NCBI GenBank assembly: GCA_904394705.1
Contig: CAJFNJ010000014.1
Span: forward strand, 1-64,000
Reading direction: 5' to 3'
Length of the DNA: 64,000 bases
From: Avimicrobium caecorum
GTDB taxonomy: Bacteria > Bacillota > Clostridia > Oscillospirales > Ruminococcaceae
A model generated the notes under the pieces. The model was not told the DNA's origin, searched no databases, and was given only the letters and a program-made list of their open reading frames with translations. Shown piece after piece: positions 49,913 through 59,012 of the stretch. A program made the translations under genes and the position numbers. Position 1 is the first letter of the stretch. The number at the start of each line of letters is the position of its first letter.

Positions 49913-51487
49913 TTGTTAAGACCAACTTTTCTGGGATTTGAAACCGCAAAGCGCGGCCTGACTGCCGCACAGAAGGGCCTGGATATTGCCGGACAGAACC
50001 TGACCAACTGGGATTCCGCCGGTTATACCAGACAGCGGATCACACAGGTTGCCCTTGCGCCGGACAGTTACCGTTCCCGCTATGCCACCAGCAAGGTGGG
50101 CCTGGCAGGCCAGGGTGTAGAGATCACCGGCATTGACCAGACCCGTGATGTCTTTCTGGACAAGCGTTTCCGGGAAGAAAACGGCGATCTGGGCTACTAT
50201 GGACAGGCCTATACCGTGCTGGCGGACATCCAGGCTTCCATCAATGAGTTCAACCCCGATACCGATGTGGGCCTGCGTTCCTGCCTGCTGAGCCTCAATG
50301 AGGCGCTCCAGGACTTCGCCAGCAACGCCTATTCCGAGACTCATGCCAATATCGTAATGACCGAGTTCAAGAACCTCACCCAGACTCTGCAGCAGATCAG
50401 CAGCAAGCTGCAGGATTCCCGGGAACAGCAGATCTATGATCTGGAGATCTCGGTGGGCGATGTGAACAAGAAGCTCCAGCAGATCGCCGGCCTCAACCAG
50501 GCAATCATGGAGGATATGGCAGCCACCCAGGGCAACTCCTACTTCGGCCCCAACGAGCTGCTCGACCAGCGCAACCTGCTGCTGGATGAGCTGTCCCAGT
50601 ACATGGACCTGCAGTATGAGAACAACGCCGACGGCACCGTCACTGTAACTGTGAACGGTCAGACTGTGGTAAGCGGCTCCCAGTACGACAAGATGGAGCT
50701 GATGGAGAACCCCGAAACCGGCGTAGTGGATCTGCGCTGGATCTCGAGCAATGAAACTGTCAACCTGACCACCGGTGCGCTGAAGGCTTCGGTGGACTAC
50801 ACCAACGGCCGCGGCCCAAATCTGAAGAACCCGGGTGAGAGCACTGTCAAGGGCTTCCTGTACTACCAGGATAAGCTCAACACCTTTGCCCAGACCCTGG
50901 CAGACACCGTCAACAACATTATCCCGGAAGTGGATGAGAACGGTGAGATCAAGACTGACCCGGCTACCGGTGAGATTGTCTACCGCAAACTGCTGGGCGC
51001 CTATACCGTAGCGGATGACGGTTCGGGCCATGTGGTATTTGACCAGCCCATCACCGCTGACAACCTTTCGATCAGCGATGAATGGAGCAAGGACCCCAGC
51101 TATATTATCTTTGAAAAGACCGAAGGCGGCGATGCGGACAACGAGGGCAAGTATGCACTGGCCCTGTCCCAGACCCTGATCGACGGCACCCATGGATTTG
51201 ATTCCAATGGTGAAGTGTTCCAGGGCACCTTCCTGGACTATGTAAAGGGCTATGTATCCACTCTGGCAGAGGATGTCAGCTTTGCGGAGAACCGCCACAC
51301 AGCGGCCTCCACAGTGTCCAACAGCCTCCAGGACAGCCGGGACCAGGTTTCGGGTGTCGTTGTGGATGAGGAAGTGGCAAATGTCATGCTGTACCAGAAG
51401 TCGCTGTCGGCGGCTTCCCGTCTGATGACTGCCATGGATGAAGCCCTGGATGTACTGATCAACAAGACCGGACTGGTAGGCCGGTAA
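49913..51487 (+). CDS. flgK: Hook-filament junction protein FlgK (HAP1)
   Basis: A 524-residue FlgK. The N-terminal FLGFETAKRGLTAAQKGLDI with QNLTNWDSAGYTRQRI, and the C-terminal EVANVMLYQKSLSAASRLMT are axial D0/D1 signatures. It joins hook and filament. The start is TTG 49913, behind GGAGGGG, with no ATG nearby. A long Gly/Asp-rich outer domain lies at about 270-430. Confidence 0.95.
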   Translation: MLRPTFLGFETAKRGLTAAQKGLDIAGQNLTNWDSAGYTRQRITQVALAPDSYRSRYATSKVGLAGQGVEITGIDQTRDVFLDKRFREENGDLGYYGQAYTVLADIQASINEFNPDTDVGLRSCLLSLNEALQDFASNAYSETHANIVMTEFKNLTQTLQQISSKLQDSREQQIYDLEISVGDVNKKLQQIAGLNQAIMEDMAATQGNSYFGPNELLDQRNLLLDELSQYMDLQYENNADGTVTVTVNGQTVVSGSQYDKMELMENPETGVVDLRWISSNETVNLTTGALKASVDYTNGRGPNLKNPGESTVKGFLYYQDKLNTFAQTLADTVNNIIPEVDENGEIKTDPATGEIVYRKLLGAYTVADDGSGHVVFDQPITADNLSISDEWSKDPSYIIFEKTEGGDADNEGKYALALSQTLIDGTHGFDSNGEVFQGTFLDYVKGYVSTLAEDVSFAENRHTAASTVSNSLQDSRDQVSGVVVDEEVANVMLYQKSLSAASRLMTAMDEALDVLINKTGLVGR

Positions 51488-51513
51488 CGCTTAGATAAAG
51501 GAGGAGAACAGCG

Positions 51514-52554
51514 ATGAGAGTTGCACAGCGTACGATCAGCCGCAATTATCTGCGCACCCTGAACGGCGCACTGTCCAAGCGGGCAGAGAGCTTTGAACGC
51601 GGTTCCACCGGACTGAAATTTGCCACACTGTCCGAGAATGTATCGGATGGTACCCGGGCAATGCATGTCCAGGAGCAGCGTTACCAGGCAACCCAGTACC
51701 TGGATAATACCAATAACCTGCTGTATGAGATGAATTCGGTGGACAGCAATATGGGGTCCATCCATTCTATCCTGCAGACTGCCCAGGAGAAGGTACTCAA
51801 GGGTATGAGCGAATCCATGGGTCAGGACGGACGGGACGTACTGGCAAAGGAGATCAGCAAGCTCAAGGAGGAGATCCTGCAGTTTGCCAATGCCCAGTAT
51901 GGCGGTAAGTACCTGTTCAGCGGCACCAACAACAGTGCGGCACCCTTTACTGTGAATGAGGATACCGGCAAGCTGATGTACAACGGTATCGAAGTGGAAA
52001 AGATCCAGAAGGAAGACGGGGAATACTTCTACATGGATGAGAACAACCAGAAGGTCACCATTCCGAAGAATGATCCCATCTATGCGGATATTGGCCTGGG
52101 CTACCGGTATGACGGCAATATGACTGCCGATCCCCGGACTGCGTTCCAGGTATCCTTCTCGGGACTGGATCTGCTCGGATTCGGTACAGCTACCGGTGAG
52201 AACGGCACCCAGGTATCGGGCAACCTCTACGATCTGCTGACCGAGATTGAAAATTCTCTGACACCGGATCTGAATAAAGAGGCACTGGATGACCAGTATA
52301 CACAGTTGGTGGATCTCACCGATCAGGTGGGCGTCTGTCGGACCGATCTGGGTACCAGAATGAACTTCCTGGAGCGGAATGCGGACCGCCTCCAGAATGA
52401 TATTGACAATCTGACTGAGCAGGAATCGGGGCTGATCTCCTCGAATCCCGCCGATGAAGCCATCAAGCTCAAGGAATGCGAATATGTGTGGATGGCTGTG
52501 CTGCAGCTTGGCAGCCAGATCCTTCCCTCGTCGCTGCTCGACTTCATGCAGTAA
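51514..52554 (+). CDS. flgL: Hook-filament junction protein FlgL (HAP3)
   Basis: A 346-residue FlgL. It opens MRVAQRTISRNYLRTLNGAL, and the flagellin-like helices (SENVSDGTRAMHVQEQRYQA) and FANAQYGGKYLFSGTNNSAA are typical. The C-terminal helix ends SQILPSSLLDFMQ. It sits between FlgK and the filament. A true flagellin is excluded by the FSGTNNSAAPF motif and the gene order. Confidence 0.95.
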   Translation: MRVAQRTISRNYLRTLNGALSKRAESFERGSTGLKFATLSENVSDGTRAMHVQEQRYQATQYLDNTNNLLYEMNSVDSNMGSIHSILQTAQEKVLKGMSESMGQDGRDVLAKEISKLKEEILQFANAQYGGKYLFSGTNNSAAPFTVNEDTGKLMYNGIEVEKIQKEDGEYFYMDENNQKVTIPKNDPIYADIGLGYRYDGNMTADPRTAFQVSFSGLDLLGFGTATGENGTQVSGNLYDLLTEIENSLTPDLNKEALDDQYTQLVDLTDQVGVCRTDLGTRMNFLERNADRLQNDIDNLTEQESGLISSNPADEAIKLKECEYVWMAVLQLGSQILPSSLLDFMQ

Positions 52555-52598
52555 GATCGTTCAGACAGATCAATTTTTGAGGATAGGAGGGGACAAAA

Positions 52599-53192
52599 AT
52601 GCAACTGCTGAAAATCACAAGCGTTCCGCTTGAATATGAAATTCATACCGAAGCTGCCCGTCTGGAGATGAAGCAGGCTCAGAACCCCAGCCATGTGATG
52701 ACCAAGAATCCATCCGGCTGGACCATGCACGCCCGCAATATCCAGGTTCGGATGGATACCACAGAACTCCGGGCCAGTCTGAATATGCGCAACAGCATGG
52801 ACTTTGCCCGCTACTATGGAAGCCAGGGCCGTCAGGCTGCTTATCAGGCTGTTGGTGAGGCAGTACAGTTCGGCAATCAGATGCAGCAGATCCAGGATGG
52901 TGTATCCATCGGACAGATTATCCGGCAGCGTTTGCTGCAGCAGCCGGAAACCTATACCACATTCCTGCCGTCTGCCGGCACCGATATTTCCTGGCAGCCT
53001 GCCCAGCTGGATAAACAGTATAATCCCGGTTCTCTGGAGTTTGACTGGCAGATCATGCAGAATCAGATGAACTTCATTCCGGGCAAGTTCCAGTTTGAAA
53101 TCACACAGTATCCGGATGTCCGGGTGGAATACCTTGGGAAGCCCACTTATGTGCCGCCCAGTGCCAGCCCGGATTATGTGGAACCCGCATAA
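52599..53192 (+). CDS. DUF6470 (YviE-like) protein
   Basis: A 197-residue protein of the family found between flgL and fliW in Bacillus and Clostridia. It begins MQLLKITSVPLEYEIHTEAA and contains the conserved QVRMDTTELRASLNM core and the YNPGSLEFDWQ segment. The function is unknown. It lies 44 bases after flgL and before a terminator. The start follows GGAGGGG. Confidence 0.85.
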   Translation: MQLLKITSVPLEYEIHTEAARLEMKQAQNPSHVMTKNPSGWTMHARNIQVRMDTTELRASLNMRNSMDFARYYGSQGRQAAYQAVGEAVQFGNQMQQIQDGVSIGQIIRQRLLQQPETYTTFLPSAGTDISWQPAQLDKQYNPGSLEFDWQIMQNQMNFIPGKFQFEITQYPDVRVEYLGKPTYVPPSASPDYVEPA

Positions 53193-53230
53193 TGAAAGCG
53201 GATTCCTGCGTCAAGGATCAGGAATCAGTA

Positions 53231-53267
53231 AAAAGCGGCCATGCATCCGTTGCATAGCCGCTTTTTT
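53231..53267 (+). terminator. Terminator between the DUF6470 gene and fliW
   Basis: AAAAGCGGC pairs with GCCGCTTTT, with an inner ATGCA/TGCAT pair, and T residues follow. It could split the late operon and leave fliW-csrA dependent on readthrough. Confidence 0.85.
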
Positions 53268-53294
53268 CCAAATTATCGAGAAGGAGGACAAATC

Positions 53295-53726
53295 ATGAAA
53301 TTGTCCACACGGGATTTTGGCGTTGTTGAAGTGGAAGAGTCGGAGATCGTCACCTTTACCGGGCCGATCTTTGGCTTTGAATCCTATCGCCGGTTTGTAT
53401 TTTTGTATCAGGAGGACGTCAGTGAGCATTTCATCTGGCTCCAGTCGGTGGAAAATCCCGACCTCTGCTTTATCCTGGTACAGCCGTCTCTGGTGATGGA
53501 GCCCTATGAGCCCCAGCTCCCCGCGGAAGCCCAGGAACTGCTGGGAGACGGGGACTATATGTGCTGGCTCCTGGTGAGCATCCGGGAGCCCTTTGACCGC
53601 TCCACTGTCAATCTGAAAAGTCCGGTGGTTGTCAATCCGGCACTGCACCGGGCTGCCCAGTTTATTCTTGATGCGGATCTGCCGCTGCGCCATCCGCTGT
53701 TCCGGGAGGAGGAGAGCGCATGCTGA
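53295..53726 (+). CDS. fliW: Flagellar assembly factor FliW
   Basis: A 143-residue FliW. TRDFGVVEVEESEIVTFTGP and GFESYRRFVFLY match the family, as do DRSTVNLKSPVVVNPALHRA. FliW binds flagellin or CsrA, controlling flagellin translation. ATG 53295 follows AAGGAGGAC; the longer frame from 53241 enters the terminator. It overlaps csrA by seven bases. Confidence 0.95.
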   Translation: MKLSTRDFGVVEVEESEIVTFTGPIFGFESYRRFVFLYQEDVSEHFIWLQSVENPDLCFILVQPSLVMEPYEPQLPAEAQELLGDGDYMCWLLVSIREPFDRSTVNLKSPVVVNPALHRAAQFILDADLPLRHPLFREEESAC

Positions 53727-53944
53727 TCCTCTCCAGAAAAGCCGGACAGTCCCTGATGTTCGGCGATGGCATCGAAATCACCATCACCGAGATCTCCGGG
53801 GACAAGGTCAAGCTGGGCATCTCTGCCCCGGCAGATGTCAAGGTCTACCGTAAGGAACTCTATTCCACCATCCAGGAGAACCAGTCCGCCGCTGCTCCGG
53901 CTCAGTCCGAAGCGCTCCGGAACCTGCTCCGGCAGTTCAACTGA
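53720..53944 (+). CDS. csrA: Carbon storage/translation regulator CsrA
   Basis: A 74-residue CsrA. MLILSRKAGQSLMFGDGIEI and KVKLGISAPADVKVYRKEL are the family RNA-binding strands. CsrA blocks translation of GGA-containing leaders, in Firmicutes chiefly that of flagellin; FliW antagonises it. The start overlaps fliW. Its last 8 bases overlap the end of the convergent minus-strand gene. Confidence 0.97.
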   Translation: MLILSRKAGQSLMFGDGIEITITEISGDKVKLGISAPADVKVYRKELYSTIQENQSAAAPAQSEALRNLLRQFN

Positions 53945-54608
53945 CCGGCGGGAAGAGCTTGTTGGTGCGCTGGCTGAGTGTCTCCACAAAGGGCCCCAGC
54001 TGTAGCCGGGCCGGGCCGTTGGGCTCGAGAATCCGGCACTTGTAGTTCTTGGTGACGCCGTCCTGTCCGAATTCCAGCACCAGTTCCACCTGGACACCCA
54101 GTTTGCTGATCTGCAGCTGGGGAATATCCACAGTGAAGCGCTGGTTGGGGGTCAGGTCAATGTCCCCGGACAGACGCAGCTGGGTCAGGGACAGGGCTGT
54201 GATGGTAACCGGCACAGTGCGCACCTGTTCCTTGGGACGGTAGAACAGCTTGGCCCAGAACCCATGGGGTTCCTGCGGAGGAAGTGTGGCAGTGGCCTCA
54301 GCCGGCAGACAGGTATCGTACAAAAAGGCAACAGCAGCTCCGGGCAGCACTTCATCGGTGACTGCCACGATCTGCAGCAGATTCTGGGCAGAGAGATAGA
54401 CCTCTCCGGAGAACCGCTGGGTCTCAATATCTCCCTGTGTGCGTACGATCACCAGCGGTGTTCCCATTTTGAACAGGGGAACAAAATCATTCTTGAATGT
54501 AATACCCTGCTGATCCGGACTGACAAACGCCTTTCCGTATTCCAGGATCTCACCGTCCGGGGTTTTGAGTACAGCCGGGAATCCCTGTTCGAGAATATTG
54601 AACCGCAA
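53937..54608 (-). CDS. PilZ/YcgR-like protein, degenerate
   Basis: A 223-residue soluble protein. The N-terminal half (about 15-85) resembles a YcgR-type beta barrel (PLFKMGTPLVIVRTQGDIET). The C-terminal half (about 115-215) has a PilZ-like outline, but the RxxxR and (D/N)xSxxG ligand motifs are not intact (RPKEQVR and TALSLTQ). It may therefore not bind c-di-GMP. TTG 54608 is chosen since GGGAGGG is seven bases upstream; TTG 54623 is inside that site. A possible promoter TTGCAA-N16-TATCAT is at 54669-54642. It converges on and overlaps csrA. Confidence 0.6.
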   Translation of the reverse strand: MRFNILEQGFPAVLKTPDGEILEYGKAFVSPDQQGITFKNDFVPLFKMGTPLVIVRTQGDIETQRFSGEVYLSAQNLLQIVAVTDEVLPGAAVAFLYDTCLPAEATATLPPQEPHGFWAKLFYRPKEQVRTVPVTITALSLTQLRLSGDIDLTPNQRFTVDIPQLQISKLGVQVELVLEFGQDGVTKNYKCRILEPNGPARLQLGPFVETLSQRTNKLFPPVS

Positions 54609-54707
54609 AAAAATCCCTCCCAATCATTCTTCTGATATTTAATGATAATACAATTATGAAATTTTGCAAGTGGGTTATCAAAACTCTGTGAATCGAGGTG
54701 AAGGATC

Positions 54708-55178
54708 ATGGAACTCGCACAGGTAACTGCGCTGATGGAACAAAAGAAAAAAGCCCTGCGGGAATTTCAGGCCGTGACCCAGAAAATGCTGGAATGCAGC
54801 CGGGACGATCTGAAAAAACTGGTGGAGAAACGCGACCATCTGATCCGGGAAATGGACCGGGCAGAAGCTGAGATCCAGGCCCAGCTGACGGATCTGGAGG
54901 AAGCAGACCCTGTCCGTCAGGCGGTGGCAGGGACACTGGAAGGCACCGGACACGGAGAGGAAACCGAAACACTGTTCCGGCTGTCCCGGGAGATCCGTGC
55001 CCTGCTCGGACAGATCCGGGAGGACGATATCCAGGCTTCCCTGCGGCTGCGGGTGGAGCAGGAACAGATCCTCGATCAGATCCGCACTGCCAATCAGGGC
55101 GGCAAGGCCAAGGGAGCCCGGTTCTATTCAGCGGCAGCAGCCCGGAGCCGGGGAGGTTCCCGTCTGGGAAATGCGTGA
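54708..55178 (+). CDS. Coiled-coil protein before fliD, possible flagellar chaperone
   Basis: A 156-residue, highly charged helical protein. MELAQVTALMEQKKKALREF and heptads run to about residue 60, then a second helix block runs from about 85 to 125. The last 25 residues are basic and Gly/Ser/Ala-rich. No signal or membrane segment is present. Size, composition and place before fliD-fliS fit an export chaperone (FlgN or FliT type), but I see no decisive family motif. The start follows GAGGTGA. Confidence 0.6.
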   Translation: MELAQVTALMEQKKKALREFQAVTQKMLECSRDDLKKLVEKRDHLIREMDRAEAEIQAQLTDLEEADPVRQAVAGTLEGTGHGEETETLFRLSREIRALLGQIREDDIQASLRLRVEQEQILDQIRTANQGGKAKGARFYSAAAARSRGGSRLGNA

Positions 55179-55202
55179 AATACTTTGGTTTTTGAAAAAA
55201 AG

Positions 55203-55210
55203 GCCGATTA
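55203..55210 (+). promoter_or_regulatory. sigma-D -10 element upstream of fliD
   Basis: GCCGATTA (55203-55210) closely matches the sigma-28 -10 consensus. The -35 is weak: no TAAA is found 14-16 bases upstream. It lies 69 bases before fliD, a normal sigma-D target. Confidence 0.5.
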
Positions 55211-55278
55211 TATTAAATGAAAGAAACAAGAGAAACCACAATCTATTGTGAAATAGTTCAGATAAGGGGGAAGAAACA

Positions 55279-58200
55279 GTGAATATCAGCTCCAGCAGTT
55301 CCAGCTCTTATGTGACCGGCTCCAGCAGCAACAAGGGCTTTTCCGGACTGGTATCCGGCATGGATACCGAGAGCATGGTAGAAGCGATGCTTTCCGGTAC
55401 ACAGTCCAAGATTGATAAACAAACCGGTCTGAAACAGCAGCTCGAGTGGAAGCAGGAGATCTATCGGAGCATTATTACGCAGATCAACGATTTCCAGACC
55501 AAGTTCTTCGGCACTTCGTCCACCACCGGTCTGCTCAATCAGAGCTTCTATAACGCAATGAAGGCCGTTTGCTCTTCCAGCGCATTCGGAGTAACAGCCA
55601 GCAGTTCCGCTGCCGCCGGTTCCACCAAGTTCCAGGTACGGCAGCTGGCTACCAATTCCAGCATTACTTCCGGCACAGGCGTCAGCGGTAAGCTGAACGG
55701 CAAACTGGATGCCGAAAAGATGCAGGAACTGGTGAATCAGGAACTGGGCGGCACCACCACAGAGGAACAGAATGCCGCTTATACCGTCAAGTTCCAGATC
55801 GGCAGCGATACCGTGGAAGTCAATCTGCGGGATGTCTTTGTGTCTGATGACGGCAAGTCCTTCAAGCCTGAGATGAGCCAGAAGGAACTGGATGCCGCCA
55901 TCGAGCAGAAGCTCAATGACGCTTTCAAGGACAAGGGCGTGACTGCCAAGGTCCAGGACGGCGCCCTGACCCTGACTACCGACAGCGCTTCCACCTCCAT
56001 CAAGGTGGCAGAGGGCTCGGGTGAACTGGGTCTGGCCCGGCTGGGACTCACCTCGGCCAGCAGCTCCACCGCGGATACCAGCGCCGGCAAGTCCACTCTG
56101 AAGGGCAAGGTCACCGACATCGGCGGCCTGGAATTCACTGTTACCCTGGATGACATCGCCAAGACCATCAGCCTCGACTGGCGGGATGTGATGACCGGCG
56201 GTACAGTGGATGCAGCCAAGCTCAAGGATTCCCTGCAGAGCGCACTGGACACCGCCCATGGCGCCGGTCAGATCACCGTAGAAGGCGACCTGACCGCCGG
56301 CTTTGAACTCAAGGTTTCCGCCGGACGCAAGGTTATGGTAGGCGGCTCCACCGAAGTGATGGAATCCCTGAACTGGCTCAACGGTCAGTCCAACCGAATC
56401 GGTATGGGCGGTACACTCAGCCAGCTCTACTTCGCGGAAGATCTTCAGGGCAGCGAGTTCCGGTTCAGCATCAACGGCGTGGACTTCCACTTCACCGAAG
56501 ACAATACCATGAGTGAGATCGTTTCGGCGATCAACAAGAGCGGCGCCGGTGTCCGTCTGGTTTACCGGACCCAGGACGATACCTTTATCCTGGAATCCAC
56601 CGACTCGGGCGCGGGACGCACCATCAAGCTGGAACAGACCGAGGGCAACCTGCTCAACGCCCTGTTCGGTTCGGGTGCGGACGGCGCACTGAAGACCGGT
56701 TCCAGTGTCAGCTCCAGCACCCTGACCCTGGATACAGTCAAGGGCAGCCCCGTCCTGACCTCTGAGGACGATTTCAAGGAAGTCAAGCAGGGTACCTTCA
56801 AGCTGATGGTCAACGGCAAGGAGTACACACTCTCCCTGCCCAAGAAGGATGACGATTCCGCCTATACCAAGGACGAGATCATCACAGAGCTCAACAAGCA
56901 GCTGGACGAGAAGTTCGGCGAAGGCAATATTGTTCTCAACGGCGACGGCACCATGAAGGTGAACAACGGCGCGCAGGTGTCCATCGTACCGGGCAGCGTA
57001 TCCGATCCCGATGATCCGGAAGTTGTCAAGAAGGCAGCCCAGGCCGGTGATCTGGCTCTGGCTCTGTTCGGCACCGAGGAAGTATCCAATGCCGTTACCG
57101 GCGATGCCACCCTGGGTGAACTGGGCATTACCGGACTCAAGGGCGCAGACGGTCAGATCCTGGGTGCGGATGTCAAGCTCTCGGAGCTCAACAGCCTCAA
57201 CCCGGCTCTGAGCTTTGAGGACGGCAAGATCCGTGTGGACGGTTCCCCCAGCACCGATGTGGCTGATACCGCCACCATGCAGAAGCTGTTCGGCGTGGAC
57301 AGCCTGGAGCTCGGCACTGTATCCGGCACAAAGGCTTCGGAAGTCAAGGGCCAGAACGCCATCGTCGAGATCGACGGCCTGGTAACCGAGCGCAGCAGCA
57401 ACAACTTCACTGTAAACGGTCTGAACTTCAACCTGAAGGAGACCACCGGTACATACGAGGCTGCCACCGGCACCCTCAAGACCAGCGATGGTTCCGCCTT
57501 TGATCTCTCGCAGCTCAAGGACGGTCAGTATATCGAAAACGGCACTGTCTACAATGCCGACGGCACCAAGACCGACATCACCGGCCTGACCTATGAAAAG
57601 GACGGTCAGACTGTCACAGCCGACGGCCTGCGTGTTGTGAAGGGCAGTAAAGACGGCGAAAATAAGCTGGAGATCTTCAACGGCACCACCGAAACCATCC
57701 AGGTAGACCGGGATACCGATCAGATCATCGAGGGTATCAAGAGCTTTGTGGATGAGTACAACAAGCTCATCAAGACCCTCAACGACTATCTGGATGAGGA
57801 TACCAGCTATAAGGAATACGCTCCTCTGACTGACGCTCAGAAGAAGGAAATGAGCGAAAAGGAGATCGAGCTCTGGGAAGAGAAGGCCAAGGAAGGTCTG
57901 CTCCATCGGGACAGCACCATTGATTCCTTCCTGCAGTCGATGCGTACCGCTCTGTATGAAAAGCCTGAGGGCTGCGCTTATGCACTCTATGACCTGGGCA
58001 TTGAAACAGGCGAATGGGAGAGCAAGGGTCAGCTGGTATTCACTTCGGACAGTGAAGCCAAGCTCCGTCAGGTTCTGGAAAGCGATCCCGAATCGGTCAT
58101 GCAGCTCTTCACCGATTCGGAAGAGGGTATCTTCACCAAGATCAACAATATCATGGATGATACTGCCAAGATCAGCAGCGGTTCGCCGGGCGCACTGGTA

Positions 58201-58410
58201 GAACTGGCTGGTGTGAAGGGCAAGGCATCGGAGAGCAACAATACCCTCTATGAACAGATCAAGGATATTGATGACCGGATTGCCGCTCTCAAGGAGACCT
58301 ATGAACGGGAAAAGAACCGTTACTGGTCGGAGTTCAATACCATGGAACAGCTGATCTCCAATATGAATGTTCAGAGTTCGTGGCTGTCGCAGCAGTTCAG
58401 CTCGATGTAA
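55279..58410 (+). CDS. fliD: Flagellar filament capping protein FliD, enlarged
   Basis: A 1043-residue FliD. The N-terminal GFSGLVSGMDTESMVEAMLS and the C-terminal region (DIDDRIAALKETYEREKNRY, and the end MEQLISNMNVQSSWLSQQFS) are diagnostic. FliD is usually about 450-700 residues; here the central variable part (about 140-800) is large, with repeated beta-rich, Lys/Gly/Asp-rich modules such as FRFSINGVDFHFTEDNTMSE. FliD caps the growing filament and may act as adhesin. The start is GTG 55279, behind AAGGGGG. Confidence 0.93.
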   Translation: MNISSSSSSSYVTGSSSNKGFSGLVSGMDTESMVEAMLSGTQSKIDKQTGLKQQLEWKQEIYRSIITQINDFQTKFFGTSSTTGLLNQSFYNAMKAVCSSSAFGVTASSSAAAGSTKFQVRQLATNSSITSGTGVSGKLNGKLDAEKMQELVNQELGGTTTEEQNAAYTVKFQIGSDTVEVNLRDVFVSDDGKSFKPEMSQKELDAAIEQKLNDAFKDKGVTAKVQDGALTLTTDSASTSIKVAEGSGELGLARLGLTSASSSTADTSAGKSTLKGKVTDIGGLEFTVTLDDIAKTISLDWRDVMTGGTVDAAKLKDSLQSALDTAHGAGQITVEGDLTAGFELKVSAGRKVMVGGSTEVMESLNWLNGQSNRIGMGGTLSQLYFAEDLQGSEFRFSINGVDFHFTEDNTMSEIVSAINKSGAGVRLVYRTQDDTFILESTDSGAGRTIKLEQTEGNLLNALFGSGADGALKTGSSVSSSTLTLDTVKGSPVLTSEDDFKEVKQGTFKLMVNGKEYTLSLPKKDDDSAYTKDEIITELNKQLDEKFGEGNIVLNGDGTMKVNNGAQVSIVPGSVSDPDDPEVVKKAAQAGDLALALFGTEEVSNAVTGDATLGELGITGLKGADGQILGADVKLSELNSLNPALSFEDGKIRVDGSPSTDVADTATMQKLFGVDSLELGTVSGTKASEVKGQNAIVEIDGLVTERSSNNFTVNGLNFNLKETTGTYEAATGTLKTSDGSAFDLSQLKDGQYIENGTVYNADGTKTDITGLTYEKDGQTVTADGLRVVKGSKDGENKLEIFNGTTETIQVDRDTDQIIEGIKSFVDEYNKLIKTLNDYLDEDTSYKEYAPLTDAQKKEMSEKEIELWEEKAKEGLLHRDSTIDSFLQSMRTALYEKPEGCAYALYDLGIETGEWESKGQLVFTSDSEAKLRQVLESDPESVMQLFTDSEEGIFTKINNIMDDTAKISSGSPGALVELAGVKGKASESNNTLYEQIKDIDDRIAALKETYEREKNRYWSEFNTMEQLISNMNVQSSWLSQQFSSM

Positions 58411-58430
58411 TGGCAGAAAGGTGAAAGAAT

Positions 58431-58808
58431 ATGGCGCTCAATCCATATCAGAAATATCAGCAGCAGTCGGTGATGACAATGACTCCGGGTGAAATGCTGA
58501 CCCGTCTGTTTGATGAACTGATCAAACAGCTCAGCGCATTCAAGGAGTATAACAGTCAGAAGGATTATGCTCAGGCCAATGATGCTCTGCAGCGGGCCCA
58601 GCGGATTTTGCGGCATCTGGATGCCACCCTGGACCGCCAGTATGAAGTATCCCATGGACTCAGTGCGCTGTATGATTATTTTATCCGCCGGACTGTGGAA
58701 GCCAATCTCCGGAAGGACGATGCTCCCATCGATGAGATCCTCCCCATGGTTACCGAACTGCGGGATAGTTTTATCCAGGCGGACCGTCTGGCCCGTCATG
58801 GCGGATAA
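58431..58808 (+). CDS. fliS: Flagellin export chaperone FliS
   Basis: A 125-residue FliS. NPYQKYQQQSVMTMTPGEML followed by LTRLFDELIKQLSAF is the family signature, and the four-helix bundle layout is clear. It keeps flagellin unfolded and delivers it to FlhA. It follows fliD by 20 bases and ends at a terminator. Confidence 0.95.
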   Translation: MALNPYQKYQQQSVMTMTPGEMLTRLFDELIKQLSAFKEYNSQKDYAQANDALQRAQRILRHLDATLDRQYEVSHGLSALYDYFIRRTVEANLRKDDAPIDEILPMVTELRDSFIQADRLARHGG

Positions 58809-58824
58809 CCCTGTAAATACCAGA

Positions 58825-58856
58825 AAAAGCCAGCTGATTTTTTCGGCTGGCTTTTT
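58825..58856 (+). terminator. Terminator after fliS
   Basis: AAAAGCCAGC (58825-58834) pairs with GCTGGCTTTT (58846-58855) and T residues follow. It ends the flagellar part of the window. Confidence 0.88.
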
Positions 58857-59012
58857 ATAATTCTCTTTAGTTTCCATCAAAGCGGACGAATATAATATAA
58901 TTGAGATATTATCTGATTTTTTGTCAAATCCAATCCGGCAGATGCCGGAAGTAATACCTGAGCCGTTTCATTTATCCTGTGGAGAACAACCGCTCAGGAA
59001 TGGAGGTCTACC

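Noticed and set aside
55258..57906. 882-codon minus-strand open frame opposite fliD
   Set aside because: Produced by the codon bias of fliD (few T-starting antisense stops); no start signal and no family resemblance.
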